Shown piece after piece: positions 47,523-59,181 of a stretch of DNA of 64,000 bases (its first letter is position 1; every line of letters begins with the position of its first letter). The stretch is from Alligator mississippiensis (Eukaryota; Chordata; Crocodylia; Alligatoridae), in NCBI RefSeq assembly GCF_030867095.1, contig NC_081832.1:61861444-61925443 (forward strand). Reading direction: 5' to 3'. Made by a program: the position numbers and the translations under genes. The notes under the pieces were generated by a model. The model was not told the origin of the DNA. It was given only the letters and a program-made list of their open reading frames with translations, and made no database searches.

Positions 47523-49695
47523 TCTCTGGCGCTGGGGTACCCACACTACTCTGTGCACCTGACTATACCCTAAAATGAAAGAAAGAAGAAAACTCAAGTG
47601 TCAGTTGTAAAAAAAAAAAAAAAAAAAATCAGAGTTAGCATGTCGTTATAGCCCAGGCATGAGGAAGGGCTCTTTTGTGTCCAGAAGCTTGTTTAACATC
47701 TCTCCCAACTACACAGTTGGTTCAGTAAAACATATCATCAAAAAGCCCTTCCTGCTTACAGATGCAGAAAAGGCAGTTGGCTACAGACGCAAGGAATCAT
47801 TATTCCCCTGATACAGAGTCAGATGCAAGGAATGATTATAAACTTGTATCACTCCAAAGTTCTCACCCTCAGAGTCCCACAAAGCACAGTACACATTTAC
47901 AGGAAATCAGTGGGAGAGCTGATAAGGCAGCACAAGCAGACATGTACACAGCACCAAATCTTAACTTTTTGCTGACCCAAATAACAACTGGCTAAAGCTG
48001 ATTCTAACCAAGCCAGAACTGATGCTGCCAGGAATAAGGGTATTTTTCAATAAGTTTCCTTCTATGAAATTCTTTCCTCTATCAACAGTCTCTGTTCCCA
48101 GACTGTTGAAGCAGGTCACTGCTTTGGAGTCTGCTTGGACCCCTCAATGCTATGGACTCCCAGCTAATACAGTAGCAAAAAACTTCCATTGCTATATGTG
48201 ACTGGCCACAAGATTACGCTCAGTCCTACCGGACACGCCTCTGAGCACAGGCTGATCTGTGCTGACTTCCAGAACTGTTTACTGCAGCTCATATCTACAT
48301 AAGAAGCCACACATTTAAAAAAACCTCGTCTTTAATGTAACAGCCCATAAATTCACCACTATAAGTCACTGGCTCCCTACTGAATTCTGGCCATTTCAAA
48401 TTCTTTATCCCGATATTTAGGAATAAGAGTGATCACAGGCCTCGCTCTGTTGAGGTCTAAATGGAAAACCCAGCTCTTTGATGTAACTTTCCATAAGCAA
48501 ATTCTTTAGAATTTCACATAACTTGATTATTTTATTGCTTATTTCACTTACAGGTATGTCTACACTGAAATATTATGACAATGGGGTCCATTAATACTTA
48601 GATCAGTGGGCACATTTAAAATAATTTATTCTATTGCCTACGTAAAAGTCACTTGTTCCCAGAAATCACCTGGGATAAGTTTGTGATAATGAGACATATA
48701 AATTTGTGTGCAATGCCAAGACTTACACATTGGGTTTTGGGTCCTAGGTGTTTTAACTGTACTGTCAATGCCCAGTTTAGATTGCAGGCATCTAGGGGGT
48801 AAGGACTGAAATTTCAATAACAGTAGTGTTAAGCATACTGTTTTCATTCAATAAAAATATTAATTATTAAGTCCAAGATTAAGAAGGACTCTTGATCCCT
48901 CAGACTCCAGTGATATTTTCAGTTACTTTTCAAAGTATGGTTGAAACTTGTCATTTTCTTCTTCTCTGATATATTTTTTTTCTTTTCCTGGATGTCATGT
49001 ACATTTGACACACCAGGCAGTCATAGACACACCCTGCAGAATACAACAGATAATCAAATAAACACACCCTGTAAAGAAATGCTCTCACCCAACCCTGATA
49101 CAGGGCTACACATAACACAGAACACACCCCTGCCACACGGGCTTGCAAACAAAGGGCTACAGTTGAAGCCAACAAGCGCACCTATGCAACAGAAGAGGTG
49201 CTTAAAAAAAGTCAAGTGCCCTTAACAGTGACTGCACATACCCAATCGCTGAGCAAAACTGAACTGACCTAAGCAGTGACTGTACATACCCTGCTCATGA
49301 ACAAAGCCTCAGTGATTTACATTAACAAACAATGACTGCACATGACTTAGTCAAATGTTGCCAAATTGTGCTTGAGGAGTCAGAGTTCAAGGCAGAGGAC
49401 ATGAGTTAAACCTGTGCAATGGGTGAGAAACTGCAAAAGAAAAGAAACTGAGGACCATTTTATGTGATCTTGACACAACATTTATAATCCACATTTTTCC
49501 TGAATGGTTACTGGAGCTCAGATTATTCTTTTTAGAAATAAGAAGCCCTTGAGATGACACAAGAAAGATGATCAAAATAATGAAATATTATAAAATTAAT
49601 GAGGAGTTAAAATAAGGAATAGTGTATAATATACAGATTAAGAGTATCTAGGAAATTTAGATTTCTTACTGAGGGGAAAAAATGTACGGAGCAAA
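47523..49695. other. intergenic with poly(A) and faint repeat traces
   Basis: A run of about 20 A lies at 47609-47628. At about 48546-48600 CAGGTATGTCTACACTGAAA resembles one end of a common sauropsid MITE, but I see no matching other end. 48720-48850 may be the tail of an old LINE. No gene is visible. Confidence 0.4.
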
Positions 49696-49699
49696 TTAT

Positions 49700-50165
49700 T
49701 GAGGTAGATGACTGAAACAAAGCATATAAAGAACGCTGTTGTCCACATAACCAGGACTATATTGACACTTTGGGAAAAGTGCAGAAAATGGTGACAAAAA
49801 TCATCAGGAAGCCAAATTAAATCTGTTCAGCATGGCTAATTGTGAGTAAGATGGTACAGTATAGCAGCATATAAAAATATTAGCTGACTGACAAAGCATC
49901 TCAGGTCCAATCTTTAGGGGGTGTGAATTAGCACAGCTCCATTTAAAACAAGTAATGTTGTGTAACACATTAGGACCTAGCCCCTAAGAATTACTCAGTG
50001 CAATCCTAGAATTAGGTAGTGTGGTACTCCAGTAGGAAAAAGAATTTAAAAAAATATAGGCTGAATATTAGGAAGTTTTTAAACAATAAAATAGATATAT
50101 TTGCCTTATTTGGCTGTGGAACAGTTCCCCAAGAAGCACCAGCATTAGGACTCCTAAATCTACAC
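49700..50165 (+). repeat. old CR1 3' fragment, plus strand
   Basis: GGCTGAATATTAGGAAGTTT then CTGTGGAACAGTTCCCCAAG is the sense form of the CR1 3' coding end ('...LNIRKFF...VEQLPK...'). The part before about 50030 aligns only loosely. It is the one CR1 trace in the window read on the plus strand. Confidence 0.5.
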
Positions 50166-50624
50166 TATGTCAAAGGCTAGAAAATACGCTGCAGGGAACA
50201 ATCCCACAAAAGAGAAAGACAGGGCTTTACTTTCTCTAACTTCTATGACTACAATGAGAAGCAAGCTAGCTTGGGAGACACGCAGATATCTGAGAGTCTA
50301 TAAACTCCAAGTCTCTTCTTGCCCCTCTGTCTCAATTTTCCTGTCAGTAAAAAGAGGTGATTTTATCTATCGGGGAATTGTGGTATCAAACAGGATACAC
50401 CAGTATGCCAGGGTGGAGCATCAAAACAAATTCCCTTTCTTGGCTGCTGGCATGGATCAATACAGAATTCATCTTGGAAGAGCTTGCCTTCGCTTGCTAT
50501 TTCTTAATCATTTATCGATGAGATACTGGTTAGGAATCTAGACTGAATCATAAATGACCTGTTTCCCCTCTAAGGAAGTGATCAGGAACATGGAATGTGT
50601 TACTTATTTCATTGAGAGGGTGAC

Positions 50625-50810
50625 ACTAAAATTTGGAGCCTCCTGACTACTAATCTAAAGCTAACCCAATTCTGTGGTCTTAAGTGAGTCACTTCACCCT
50701 TCTAGTTTGGTTTCTTTACTTGTAAAGCAGTAATGTTAATATTTACTTACTTCAAAGGAATTGTGAGGATCAATTGTTAGCAAAGCACTTTGAAGAGAAA
50801 CACTACATTG
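50625..50810 (+). repeat. MIR-like SINE
   Basis: CTTAAGTGAGTCACTTCACC, TTTCTTTACTTGTAAAGCAG then TTACTTACTTCAAAGGAATT and GTGAGGATCAATTG are a clear MIR 3' half in sense orientation. Confidence 0.8.
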
Positions 50811-51650
50811 TATTAGCTTTGCCACCACCAGAGATTAGTAATGTATTAATTCTACGTGGAAAAGTAGTTAACTCTCCAATCCAGATAGCATTATCATTTT
50901 ACTTATTCCAATTATACTACAGTGACCTCAAGTAAACTCTTTCTTTCAGTTCTCATACTAATACACAGTGTGATCTAAGCAACCACACCCAGCTGGACTT
51001 CAGTCAAATTCCTGTTCTTATCTCAGGCTTTCTAAAAACCTTATGTAATTAAACAATGTCATGATGAGGGTCTTATCTCAAGGCATTACCTTCTTGTCTT
51101 GGCATGGCTATGAGTTGGATCAAGCTGGAAAGCCAATCTGGCACTGATCCCAGAGTCTATCCATTTCTTCAAAATTAGATTTTACTTTTTGCAGCGTGGC
51201 CTGCTGCTGTGTTATATTCCTGAATCTGCAGCCTGAGCTATTGACTACATTACAATTTTAAGGGAATTTGTAACTAATTTAGATTTGCTTGGCTCGTAAT
51301 ATGGTTTATGTCCTCAGGCAACCACTACTAATGGTACTGGATAAGCATAGCAGCTAGCAGTGTTTCAGCCTTGCCTGTAGCCTAGGCTGCCCCATGCTCG
51401 TCTTCCTGTAACTTGATCAACTTTGGTTTTTATTACCCTGTAGGTGGGTATCATTAACCATGTCTATGTAACTAGTTAGACCTCATGAAAGCTGGGAATA
51501 GCGTCATTGGTTCCAACTGGTTTTTAAACGCTGAAACATAATACTGAGCATGTTAACTATTTCATTGCTGATCATTTAGCAAAAAATTCTATTGATGCAA
51601 TCAGATATTGTAGGTGCCTGATGAGATGCAAAAAACCCCCTCTGAAATAT
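50811..51650. other. intergenic, nothing recognised
   Basis: No gene or bounded element is visible. Confidence 0.5.
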
Positions 51651-51654
51651 TGTT

Positions 51655-52455
51655 ATCAGTCATAGAGAAGTAGGGCTAGAAGGGACCTCCAGAGATCATC
51701 TAGTCCAATCCCCTGCCTGATCCCTATCCAAACCATCCCATACAAAGCATAATCTAAACTCTGTATAAGACTACCGTCAAACCTGACACAACATAACCTA
51801 GCACCCTAATCTGACACAGGCAAAGCAGGGGAACCATGGCAGACAATGTCCTGCCTCTATGAAATGTTGTCAATATACACGCAAGAGGTCCCTGGTAGAG
51901 GGCCATGACCCCTGCTACAGGAGAGGCACCCCTCCCCCCCATCTGAACATGGGGTAAAATTCCTTCCTGGTCCCAAATATGGTGATTAGTCTGACCCCAA
52001 GCAGAGAGGAAAGAACCTCTAGCCAGGAACCTCTGGCTTTGGTCCTAGCAGGAGCATTGGAACACCCCTTTTAAAGTCCCCAAGTCAACACCCAATGCCT
52101 CTGGGAAAGCTTAAAAACTCCACTCAGAACCTCATGCCATTCTGACATGGACCTGTTAATAATTATCCTTTGCTTGCCTGAGCCAGTTATCTGTCTACCC
52201 TATAGTAGCTTTATCCAGCCCACATTTTCTCCAATTTGTTTATGAGAAAGGCATGTGGGACCTTGTTAAAGGGCTTGTTGAAGTCCAGATATACTATATC
52301 TACAGCATTCCCTTCATCCACCCAAGTAGTTACTCCGTCAAGGGAGATCTGGTTTGTTTTTCATAAATCCATGCTGGCTGTTTGTAATCAACCTTTCTTC
52401 CCTCAGATCCTTGCAAATGCTACCCATTCTCTCAGGCATCCGCAGGATTGTCTCC
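51655..52455 (-). mobile_element. CR1 LINE 3' portion, 5'-truncated
   Basis: CATAGAGAAGTAGGGCTAGA then AGGGACCTCCAGAGATCATC is the complement of the canonical CR1 3' end. The copy continues through the 3'UTR (52010-52080) to the reverse-transcriptase end region (TTATGAGAAAGGCATGTGGG and CTTGTTGAAGTCCAGATATA, complement of the FNK/DLKKAFDS region). It stops at the hAT-like element starting at 52461. No intact frame is left. Confidence 0.88.
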
Positions 52456-52460
52456 TACAG

Positions 52461-52743
52461 CAGGGGTTCCCAACCTTTTTAGATCGTGGACAACTGCATT
52501 CCAGAAGTGACCGGCATACTGCAGCGCAGCAGCCAACCCTTTTTTATTCTCAGCTGCCGCTCGCCACCCCCTCCCTCCTTGCTGCCGGCAGGCGGCCAGC
52601 AATCGCCGCTGGCTGCTGCCAACACTGCCAGTGGTGTCTGTGGGAGCTCCCTGCTTACCGCTGCTGCACTCCTGCCGCCGCCGCGCCCCCCTCCCAGCCA
52701 CTTGAGGCACACATCGTTCATGAACTTTAGTGGCCGATTAGTG
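52461..52743. mobile_element. hAT-like element, left end clear, right end uncertain
   Basis: It starts CAGGGGTTCCCAACCTTTTT. The interior GAAGTGACCGGCATACTGC and GCAGCCAACCCTTTTTTAT is shared with 54181-54411. I could not find a matching right terminus or an 8-bp duplication; the end may have been lost near the MITE that follows. The middle is GC-rich. Confidence 0.55.
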
Positions 52744-52772
52744 CTCCTTACTGACCACCCACTATTGATTTA

Positions 52773-53244
52773 CACTCGGGTCTCTTTATGCGTGGGTTGC
52801 ATTCCAAAAAATCCTTGCATAAAGCAAATTCGCAAGAAGCAACTCCATTATTACATGCAATTAATAGGGATCCATACCAGCCTCCTTTTTTGCTTCATGG
52901 CTGGCTCAGGAGGGTGGTTAGGAGATGCACTAGAAGGTCACTTAGACAACATTTCACTAAATTCAATAATAAAGGCAAATAGATGCACCACAATATGAGT
53001 GCAAGTAGTGTACTGCTGCACAGAACAATGGATGATGAGAGACTGAGGCAAGTGTGTGATGGAATCGCATGCTCGCCTCACTCACCCTCCCACAATGCTT
53101 CACTCACATCACTGCATGCTGCGTTGCATGCTTCTTCACATAAGATTGAATTTTTCTTGCACAAAGCGAGTTTCTGGGATAGAATAGTCGTCGCATATAA
53201 GCGAATTTGCACAAAATGAATTCGTATAAAGATAAACCCAAGTG
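52773..53244. mobile_element. 472-bp Tc1/mariner-type (Tigger-like) MITE with TA target site
   Basis: The ends CACTCGGGTCTCTTTATGCG and (complement of right end) CACTTGGGTTTATCTTTATA are inverted repeats, and TA stands directly outside each (52771-52772 and 53245-53246). Internal subterminal repeats (GCATAAAGCAAATTCGC on the left, GCGAATTTGCACAAAATG on the right) extend the pairing. TA duplication and the end style suit a pogo/Tigger-like family. No transposase remains. Confidence 0.8.
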
Positions 53245-53710
53245 TACAAGTCATACATGGTATAGATATGAGCAGCTTCCCACTTGCATTGTTATCAAGC
53301 TAGTGGCTTCTGCTAATGGCTTTTTGCTGCAGACAAACTATAACTGCTATGGCCAGGATCCAACATACCTACTGTCTATGCTACAGCACAGAAAAGAAAT
53401 ATGGCTACAGGCAAAATACCTTGTTAGTCAAGAAGTGTGATGCTACAGATAGCATCAGACAGAATGCTACAGATAGCACATTCATGACACTGGTCGCTTT
53501 GTTGATTGAACCACTTCTTTTTCTTCCAGCTGTTGTCATTGTCCCCCCGCCTTGTGAGTCCGCTTTTTTCTGTTCTTTCTCTGGTAGTTCACCTGGAAAC
53601 TTAGGCTATGACTGGAAACAAGAGAAATTTAGCCAACAAACAGAAAAGTGCCCTAAAGCTCAGATCTGTTAGTCTGTGCAATAGTCTTCTAAAGGAAAGA
53701 ATTAAAATTC
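53245..53710. other. intergenic with a short direct duplication
   Basis: ATGCTACAGATAGCA occurs twice (about 53441-53455 and 53463-53477). Otherwise no gene or element is seen. Confidence 0.55.
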
Positions 53711-53714
53711 TCTT

Positions 53715-54125
53715 GAGATTTATTTTATTAAATAATTTGTATCCAAAAATAGTCAAAATTAATTCCACGTGTCCAGGATCATAAGTGACCCTAATATTGG
53801 CAAACATTCTCCATCCACACCTGGGGCTTCAGATGTTTCCAAAATCTTTGGCCAGCATCCTACTTGCAGGCCCAAGCCCAGAGGCTTGGGGTTCAGATGC
53901 CCCTAAATTTTGCCTGCCCTCAGCCATACGGCGCCAGGAGCAACCTGGGGAGGAGACTCCCATTTCCATAAACTGGGCTTAAAGCCGTTGCACCTTGGCG
54001 GGTTCTGAACCACGGCAGAAGAACAGCTCTCCTGCAAACCAGTTCAGAAAAACTGCCTTCTTGGACACAGATACATGGCATTTCGCCTGCCAGGTGAAGA
54101 AGCTACTACGCTTGTCCTGAGCCCT
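53715..54125 (-). repeat. unclassified ~400-bp repeat, inverted third copy
   Basis: The complement of this segment aligns with copies A and B at 15047-15865 from AAGCGTAGTAGCTTCTTCAC through CCAAGAAGGCAGTTTTTCTG and GGATGGAGAATGTTTGCC to TTGGATACAAATTATTTAAT. The A/T-rich end with AATAAA-like words lies at the same side as in the other copies, suggesting a retroposed unit with a 3' tail. Confidence 0.8.
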
Positions 54126-54180
54126 CTAGAGGAGAGATTTAAGCTAAGATGAAGAAAGCCCTAGAAATTAAACCATACGA

Positions 54181-54411
54181 CAGAGGTTCCCAACCTCCAG
54201 GCTGCAGCCTGGTACCAGGCTGTGAAGGGTTGGTTGCCCATCCACAGGAGGGTCGGCTGCCAGACTGGAAGGGCAGAAGTGACCGGCATACTGCGGACCG
54301 GCAGCCAACCCTTTTTTATACTGAAATGTCGGTGGCGCCTTTTCACAGGGCGTGCACCGCCATGCTCAGGGGGTGCACGTGCCAAAGGTGCCAAGGTTGG
54401 TGTCGCCAATG
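54181..54411. mobile_element. hAT-like element, related to 52461
   Basis: It begins CAGAGGTTCCCAACCTCCAG. A possible right end CCAAGGTTGGTGTCGCCAATG pairs imperfectly with it. It shares GAAGTGACCGGCATACTGCG and GCAGCCAACCCTTTTTTATA with the element at 52461. No convincing 8-bp duplication is seen. Confidence 0.5.
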
Positions 54412-54799
54412 CTAAAGATGCAAGCAGCAAAAGCATCTGTCCCAACACTGAACCAAAGATACTCAAGTTATTTTGGACACTTCAACTTCTCCTTGGTTCC
54501 ACTTTCCGATGACAATGGACGGGCCAAGAGATTTGCAAGTGGGGGAGTGATGGTGGGAGCCAGACCGCGCTCGAGGCGGCGTCCAGAGGAGCTCTGTAGG
54601 ACGGCAGAAAGACATCTCTGGACACAGGCACGTGTCTGGTTGCTCACTGGTCCCACTGGGACACCGGTCTCCAGGAGGGGAACGGGCTGCGCTGGCCTCG
54701 CACGCCGCGCACACACCTGCAGCGCAACATCTGCCCAACAAAACAAAACCTGAAGCCTCCACTCTGCCCGCGCACCCGCCCGCCCTTTGGACTTGAAGA

Positions 54800-55045
54800 C
54801 TCTCCACGCACCCAGCTCTCTTGGGCGCCACGCCCCTGCCCCAGCTCAGAGCCGGCCTCCGAGACCCGGCGGTACCGCCCCCGTGCTGCTCCACGTGGGC
54901 TCGTGCGGCTCCGCCTGTCCCTTTAAGGGGGCAGCGGAAGCGGCGCCGAGCGCCCAATGGGGCCGCGCTTCTAGGACGTGTCACTTCCGGGCCCTTCAGC
55001 CGGCACGCGCGGGACCTAGAGCCGGGCCGGGGCCTCGCCACCACC
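54800..55045 (+). promoter_or_regulatory. ERGIC1: ERGIC1 CpG-island promoter and 5'UTR
   Basis: This GC- and CpG-rich stretch has no TATA box near the ATG. It holds a CCAAT motif at about 54952 (GCGCCCAATGGGG) and a consensus ETS/GABP site CACTTCCGGG at about 54981-54990. These are typical of broad, TATA-less housekeeping promoters, in contrast to the TATA/CRE promoter of DUSP1. The island extends into intron 1 to about 55400. The transcription start cannot be fixed from sequence; 54990-55020 is likely. Confidence 0.7.
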
Positions 55046-55065
55046 ATGCCCTTTGACCTCCGCCG
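55046..55065 (+). CDS. ERGIC1: ERGIC1 first coding exon (partial gene)
   Basis: ERGIC1 (ERGIC-32) is a membrane protein cycling between ER and Golgi. The exon reads ATG CCC TTT GAC CTC CGC CG and then the donor GTGAGT, encoding MPFDLR and the first two bases of an Arg codon; the family starts MPFDFRRFDIYRKVPKD. The ATG has a strong Kozak context (GCCACCACC before it). The call rests on this short match, the donor in the expected phase, the CpG-island promoter, and the position beside a divergent DUSP1 as in human. I looked for exon 2 (FDIYRKVPKDLTQP) through 64000 and did not find it, so intron 1 exceeds 8.9 kb. Confidence 0.85.
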
Positions 55066-57602
55066 GTGAGTGCGCCCCGCCCCGCGTCTTCGGCTGCGGA
55101 GGAAGGCGAGGAGGCGCGAGGGCCCCGGGCCCGGCGTGTGGAGGAACTTTGTGGCCGGCTTCTCTCGTGGCCCGGCCGGCGATTCCCGGCTTCCCGAGCG
55201 CAGAGGGGCCCTGGACGCCCAGCAGCTCGTTGCTGCTGCCAGGCTCCGGGGGGTGTTGGAGTCCGGGGGTGTGCTGGGCCCCTAGGCCGGGAGCTGGAGC
55301 CGGGCTGCACTGTGCCCCCGCCCCTGGGAGCTCCCAGCCGGGGGATACTTGCTGCTTGCTGGCTCAGGGGGAGCCCAGGATGCTGATGGAGCACCAGATC
55401 CCCTCGCGCCTCATTGCTGGTGCAGGGGGATCAGGATCCTGGGCTCGCCCTGCCCCAGTAGCGTGGCGTGATGGGGTCTGCTGCTCCGACCCACAGTCAT
55501 GCTTTTCGCCACGCACGATTGCATGTCCGATCCCGTTGCACTTGTAATTGCACCTCTGCCAGGGCCAGAGTAACTTGGTTAATGTGGAGCTGTGGGTGCA
55601 ACTGCTAAATAGTTTTCTTGGGGTTTGTTGTGTCTTTCTGAGCACAAGCGCTGAATCCCTCTAACTCCCTAAAGAAGCAGAAAATGTGCAGTTAAGATTC
55701 CCTTCCCTGCTGCACATGCACGGCTTCATCACGCTGCTTAGTGTTGTTATAATAATACTGCAAAACAAGTATTGGCGAATTGGGAAAATTGGCAACAAGA
55801 AGACACTTCCCATGTAAATTGATCGTGGAACTTTGTCTGTGATCCCCTCTGAAATGTCAAGATGACCTGGGAGAATCACAATGAATTAGTCCTCCCGTGC
55901 AAAATGGTTTCTTTGTGCCCGCTACTGTTCCAAATTGGGCCTTTAAATTATGCAGTTCGACAGGATCCTCTTTATCCATAAGGCAATACTGGTCCCGGGG
56001 ATATGTGTTTGAATGAGAATGCTTGCTGAAGCACAACATAGCTGAAAACGATACGATTCATTATATCCACCTAATTTTTTGGTGGGGGTTTGTAGCTTCA
56101 GATCAGCTCTAGGCTCCTGTGTTTGCTGTGCATGAAACTAGGTAAGAAAATTCTTCCTCTGCTCTGGAGATGTTCAGTCAGTTTCAGTTCCGTAAGTCTC
56201 CATCTGCAGACTGCAGATGTCACGAAAAACTACAGTCGCTCTATAATAGTAGGTGAGAGGAAGTGAATTGCGTGCAGCTGGATAAATGTGTTTTCCTTTA
56301 AGGTCTCAAAATCCTTTTGAAAACAAGTTCACTAAAATGAATGGAAGGGCTGTTCATAGCAGGGCTCTGAAACAGATACATTTAATGAACCCCTCAAGCT
56401 GTAAGGCTTGGATCCATGTTTCATGAAAATACAGAAGTGTCAGCTTATATCTTTGTTTGAGAGATGTCAGAGTCATGGATAAATCAGTTTCTTTGTTTCC
56501 TTCAGCTAGAAGGACTAAAAATAGATTTTTCAAGGCATCTTCTTACATAACAGGAACTGGAAAATAAATTGTTTCTTCTCGATCCAAGCAGAATAGCAAA
56601 GATGCATCTAACCCTGCACTTAGGAGTTCTGATCCAGCGAACTTGCATCGTGTGTGACAAAACTCATCCCATTTTGGCAGCATGACCTGGGGTTATGGGC
56701 AGAATCCTTGTAGAAATTAGAAGATTTTGACATACATTTACATTGGCATGATAATTGTGAAGTCTGTGAAACAATTATTTGGGATTAAAAAATTATACTG
56801 GTACAGATCAGGCATGGTGAATGTATTCAAGAACAACAGTTGTCACAACCATATATCCTGTGGTGTGGTGTTCTGGAGAAAGTCATGTTCCCATCATTAA
56901 GAAGTCAGAGACAAAGAGAAAACATCAATCATCATCATCCAAGATGCACCATTTTAAAAAAGTCTTTAATGCTCCATGAGGCAAGTGGCTTTTTGTTTGT
57001 TTGTTTTGCGTTATCTTTTATTGGATGAACTACTACTAGTGTGTGACCCACAAAATCTTGGGTTTGTTTTGTATTATATGGTGGTGTCTGTGGCAAGAAA
57101 TGAATAATCAGGGAGTTGTTTCTGTTTAAATTGTGCCCACACAGTTGGTGCAGATGGAAAAATAAGGTGTGAGAATGGAACGTTGTGGGATCTGTTAGAC
57201 CTTTTGTGGGTATGAACTGCAAAACTGAAACCATGCCACTGCAAACACCAGGCCACAAACATTTTTGCCAGCTTTAAGTGGAAGGGGCATGTAAAGAATG
57301 AGTACACTTGAAGCTTTAATGACATCAAAGATGATAAGCAAGAACATTAATTATTCCTAACAATGAATTGGCAGTGAGTACAGACCTAGTGCAGTATGCT
57401 TTAGATAGAAGTTTGGGAGTTGAGTGTTTTGCTAACTAGGTCACCATGTAGTCTACCTCTAAGTAGAAAGGGTTATATGATAGTCTGGACCCAAACTGAT
57501 CAAGGCACACATGACAAGCAGTGAGAACTGCATCTAACTGAAAAGGTTCAGCTGACAGTGAAAGAAGGCATTTCTGGCCATGGAGGATGGGTAGATGTTG
57601 AA
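55066..57602. other. ERGIC1 intron 1, proximal part
   Basis: The CpG island fades by about 55400. I see no element with clear ends, no exon-like frame with family similarity and no RNA gene. The extended frame that runs through the donor (55053-55547) is intron. Confidence 0.6.
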
Positions 57603-57610
57603 GGACAGAC

Positions 57611-58030
57611 CAGTGATGTCAAACATGGCCTGTGGGCTGTATCTGGCCCATGGAACTGTTGCATCCAGTCTACTGGTAGTCCTTTGGGCTACCAGAAGCT
57701 CACTGCCCCTTGGCTCCTCACTGTTGTATGTCCCTGGCACTGCTGACCAGCTAGAGCCCTGTGTTTCTGGGCAGCGACATCGAGTTGGAGGTGTGAGGCT
57801 GCATGAACGTGGCTCTGTGCAGCTGTATGCCGCCAGCTCTGTGCCACTGTCTGGCCAGAGCGCCATGCTGGTGCACAGTCCTGGCTCTTCATGAATGCAC
57901 GCCCCAGACTCCATGCTGCCTGAACGCAACATGGTGTAGCTGTGCACTCCTGGTTGCATGCTGCTGCCCAAATTCAGCCCCACAGATCCAACCCCGGAGA
58001 AGCCCCCAAATGTTGAAGTGTAATTGGAAC
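57611..58030. mobile_element. probable hAT element in ERGIC1 intron 1
   Basis: CAGTGATGTCAAACATGGCC and CTGTGGGCTGTATCTGGCCC are characteristic of hAT-type ends. The GC-rich interior has several copies of a GTGCATGCTG/GCTGCATG-type word. The right end near 58030 is not firmly identified and no target duplication is apparent. Confidence 0.5.
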
Positions 58031-58920
58031 TCTGGTTGGAACCTTGTGATAGAATGAACCTTCTGTCTCTTAGGCTGCAGGTTCAAATATGGATCAGATG
58101 AGTAGAAACCAAAAGATTACTTCTTGTACCCAGTCTCAAATTAGTTGACAAGTATCAGTTTAGTTCCTTACCAATGAGAATGCATGTAGCAGATGGTAGG
58201 AGTGCTCAGAGGCCAAAGACTTAAGAGCCCGTGACACTTAAATATACCTCTTACACAGCTACAGGTAATCTTTCCAGCTCAGGGGTGGGTCCATGTTGGT
58301 GGGGGTCAATGGATGGAGAAAGCTCATGCTACTGCCCAGGCTGTATCTGTTGTATATAAGCACATAAGAGTTCGCTTTCATTAAGAACAAATTCAATTCA
58401 TCTTAAAATTTAAGATGTGCTTCCAGCCTAAATGAATGTAGAATAAAGGAACAACCACCCTGGCCCAAAGATTCTTCTTGTTTAAAGTATGCTTACCACT
58501 TATCTAGTACTTTAATTCTTCAAGACACTTCATATACACTGTTTAATACCTTCTTTTCTGAAGTGGGTGAGCAGTTATTAAGATCATAGTTTCTAGGTTG
58601 AAGTCTTTGGTATGTCTCTTCTTGGATCTGCATGGCACCTGAAGCTCATGCCATTAAGTGTATGCCCTTTTACCAGTACAAATTTTGGCATCCATAAAGC
58701 ACAGAGTTTTGCTGTTTTTTACTCTTAAAGCCCAAATTCTACCCATTCTTTCTTGAGCTGCATCCTAAATTAGGTTTGGATTGTGATGTGCAGGGTAGAA
58801 TTCAGAATACCAGGGTTGCCATGTTTTTTACAGGAGGTGCGGGTGTCATTAAGATCTCAGTATGTCTCTGGGATGCGTGCGCTTTTGCATTTGCACAAGT
58901 TAAACTGTAATGCTACATGA
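58031..58920. other. ERGIC1 intron 1, nothing recognised
   Basis: No exon, RNA gene or bounded element is seen here. Confidence 0.5.
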
Positions 58921-59181
58921 GCAGTTCTCAACTTTTTTAGACTTGAGACATCCCTAGATAGACTCAAGAAAACACTTGGAAAATGCCAGCATTTAATTTT
59001 CACTTTTTTCTACCTACATAAAAATAATAGAGCAGTTTTTTGTTGCAAAGAACTCAGAAAGGCCAGAACTCTGGATTTCTATTTGAAAGCTCCAGCTTTT
59101 TTTGTAAATCATGTTTGTAAACCTAACAGTGCTAAACATTGTGTTGCCCCCCCTATGACATCCTGGTTGAGAATCACTATC
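58921..59181 (-). mobile_element. hAT element, inverse copy of the 4427 family
   Basis: The left end GCAGTTCTCAACTTTTTTAG and the right end ATCCTGGTTGAGAATCACTA are inverted. Flanks CTACATGA and CTACACCA match 6 of 8. Read on the minus strand the interior follows the 4427-4758 copy (GTTAGGTTTACAAACATG, GGCCTTTCTGAGTTCTTTGC, CTATTATTTTTATGTAG). Confidence 0.82.

Noticed and set aside
54463-55047. 194-codon frame on the minus strand opposite the ERGIC1 promoter
   Set aside because: CpG islands lack stop codons by composition. It has no recognisable domain and no splice or promoter support on that strand.
55053-55547. 164-codon plus-strand frame overlapping ERGIC1 exon 1
   Set aside because: It is in a different frame from MPFDLRR and runs through the splice donor into the intron.
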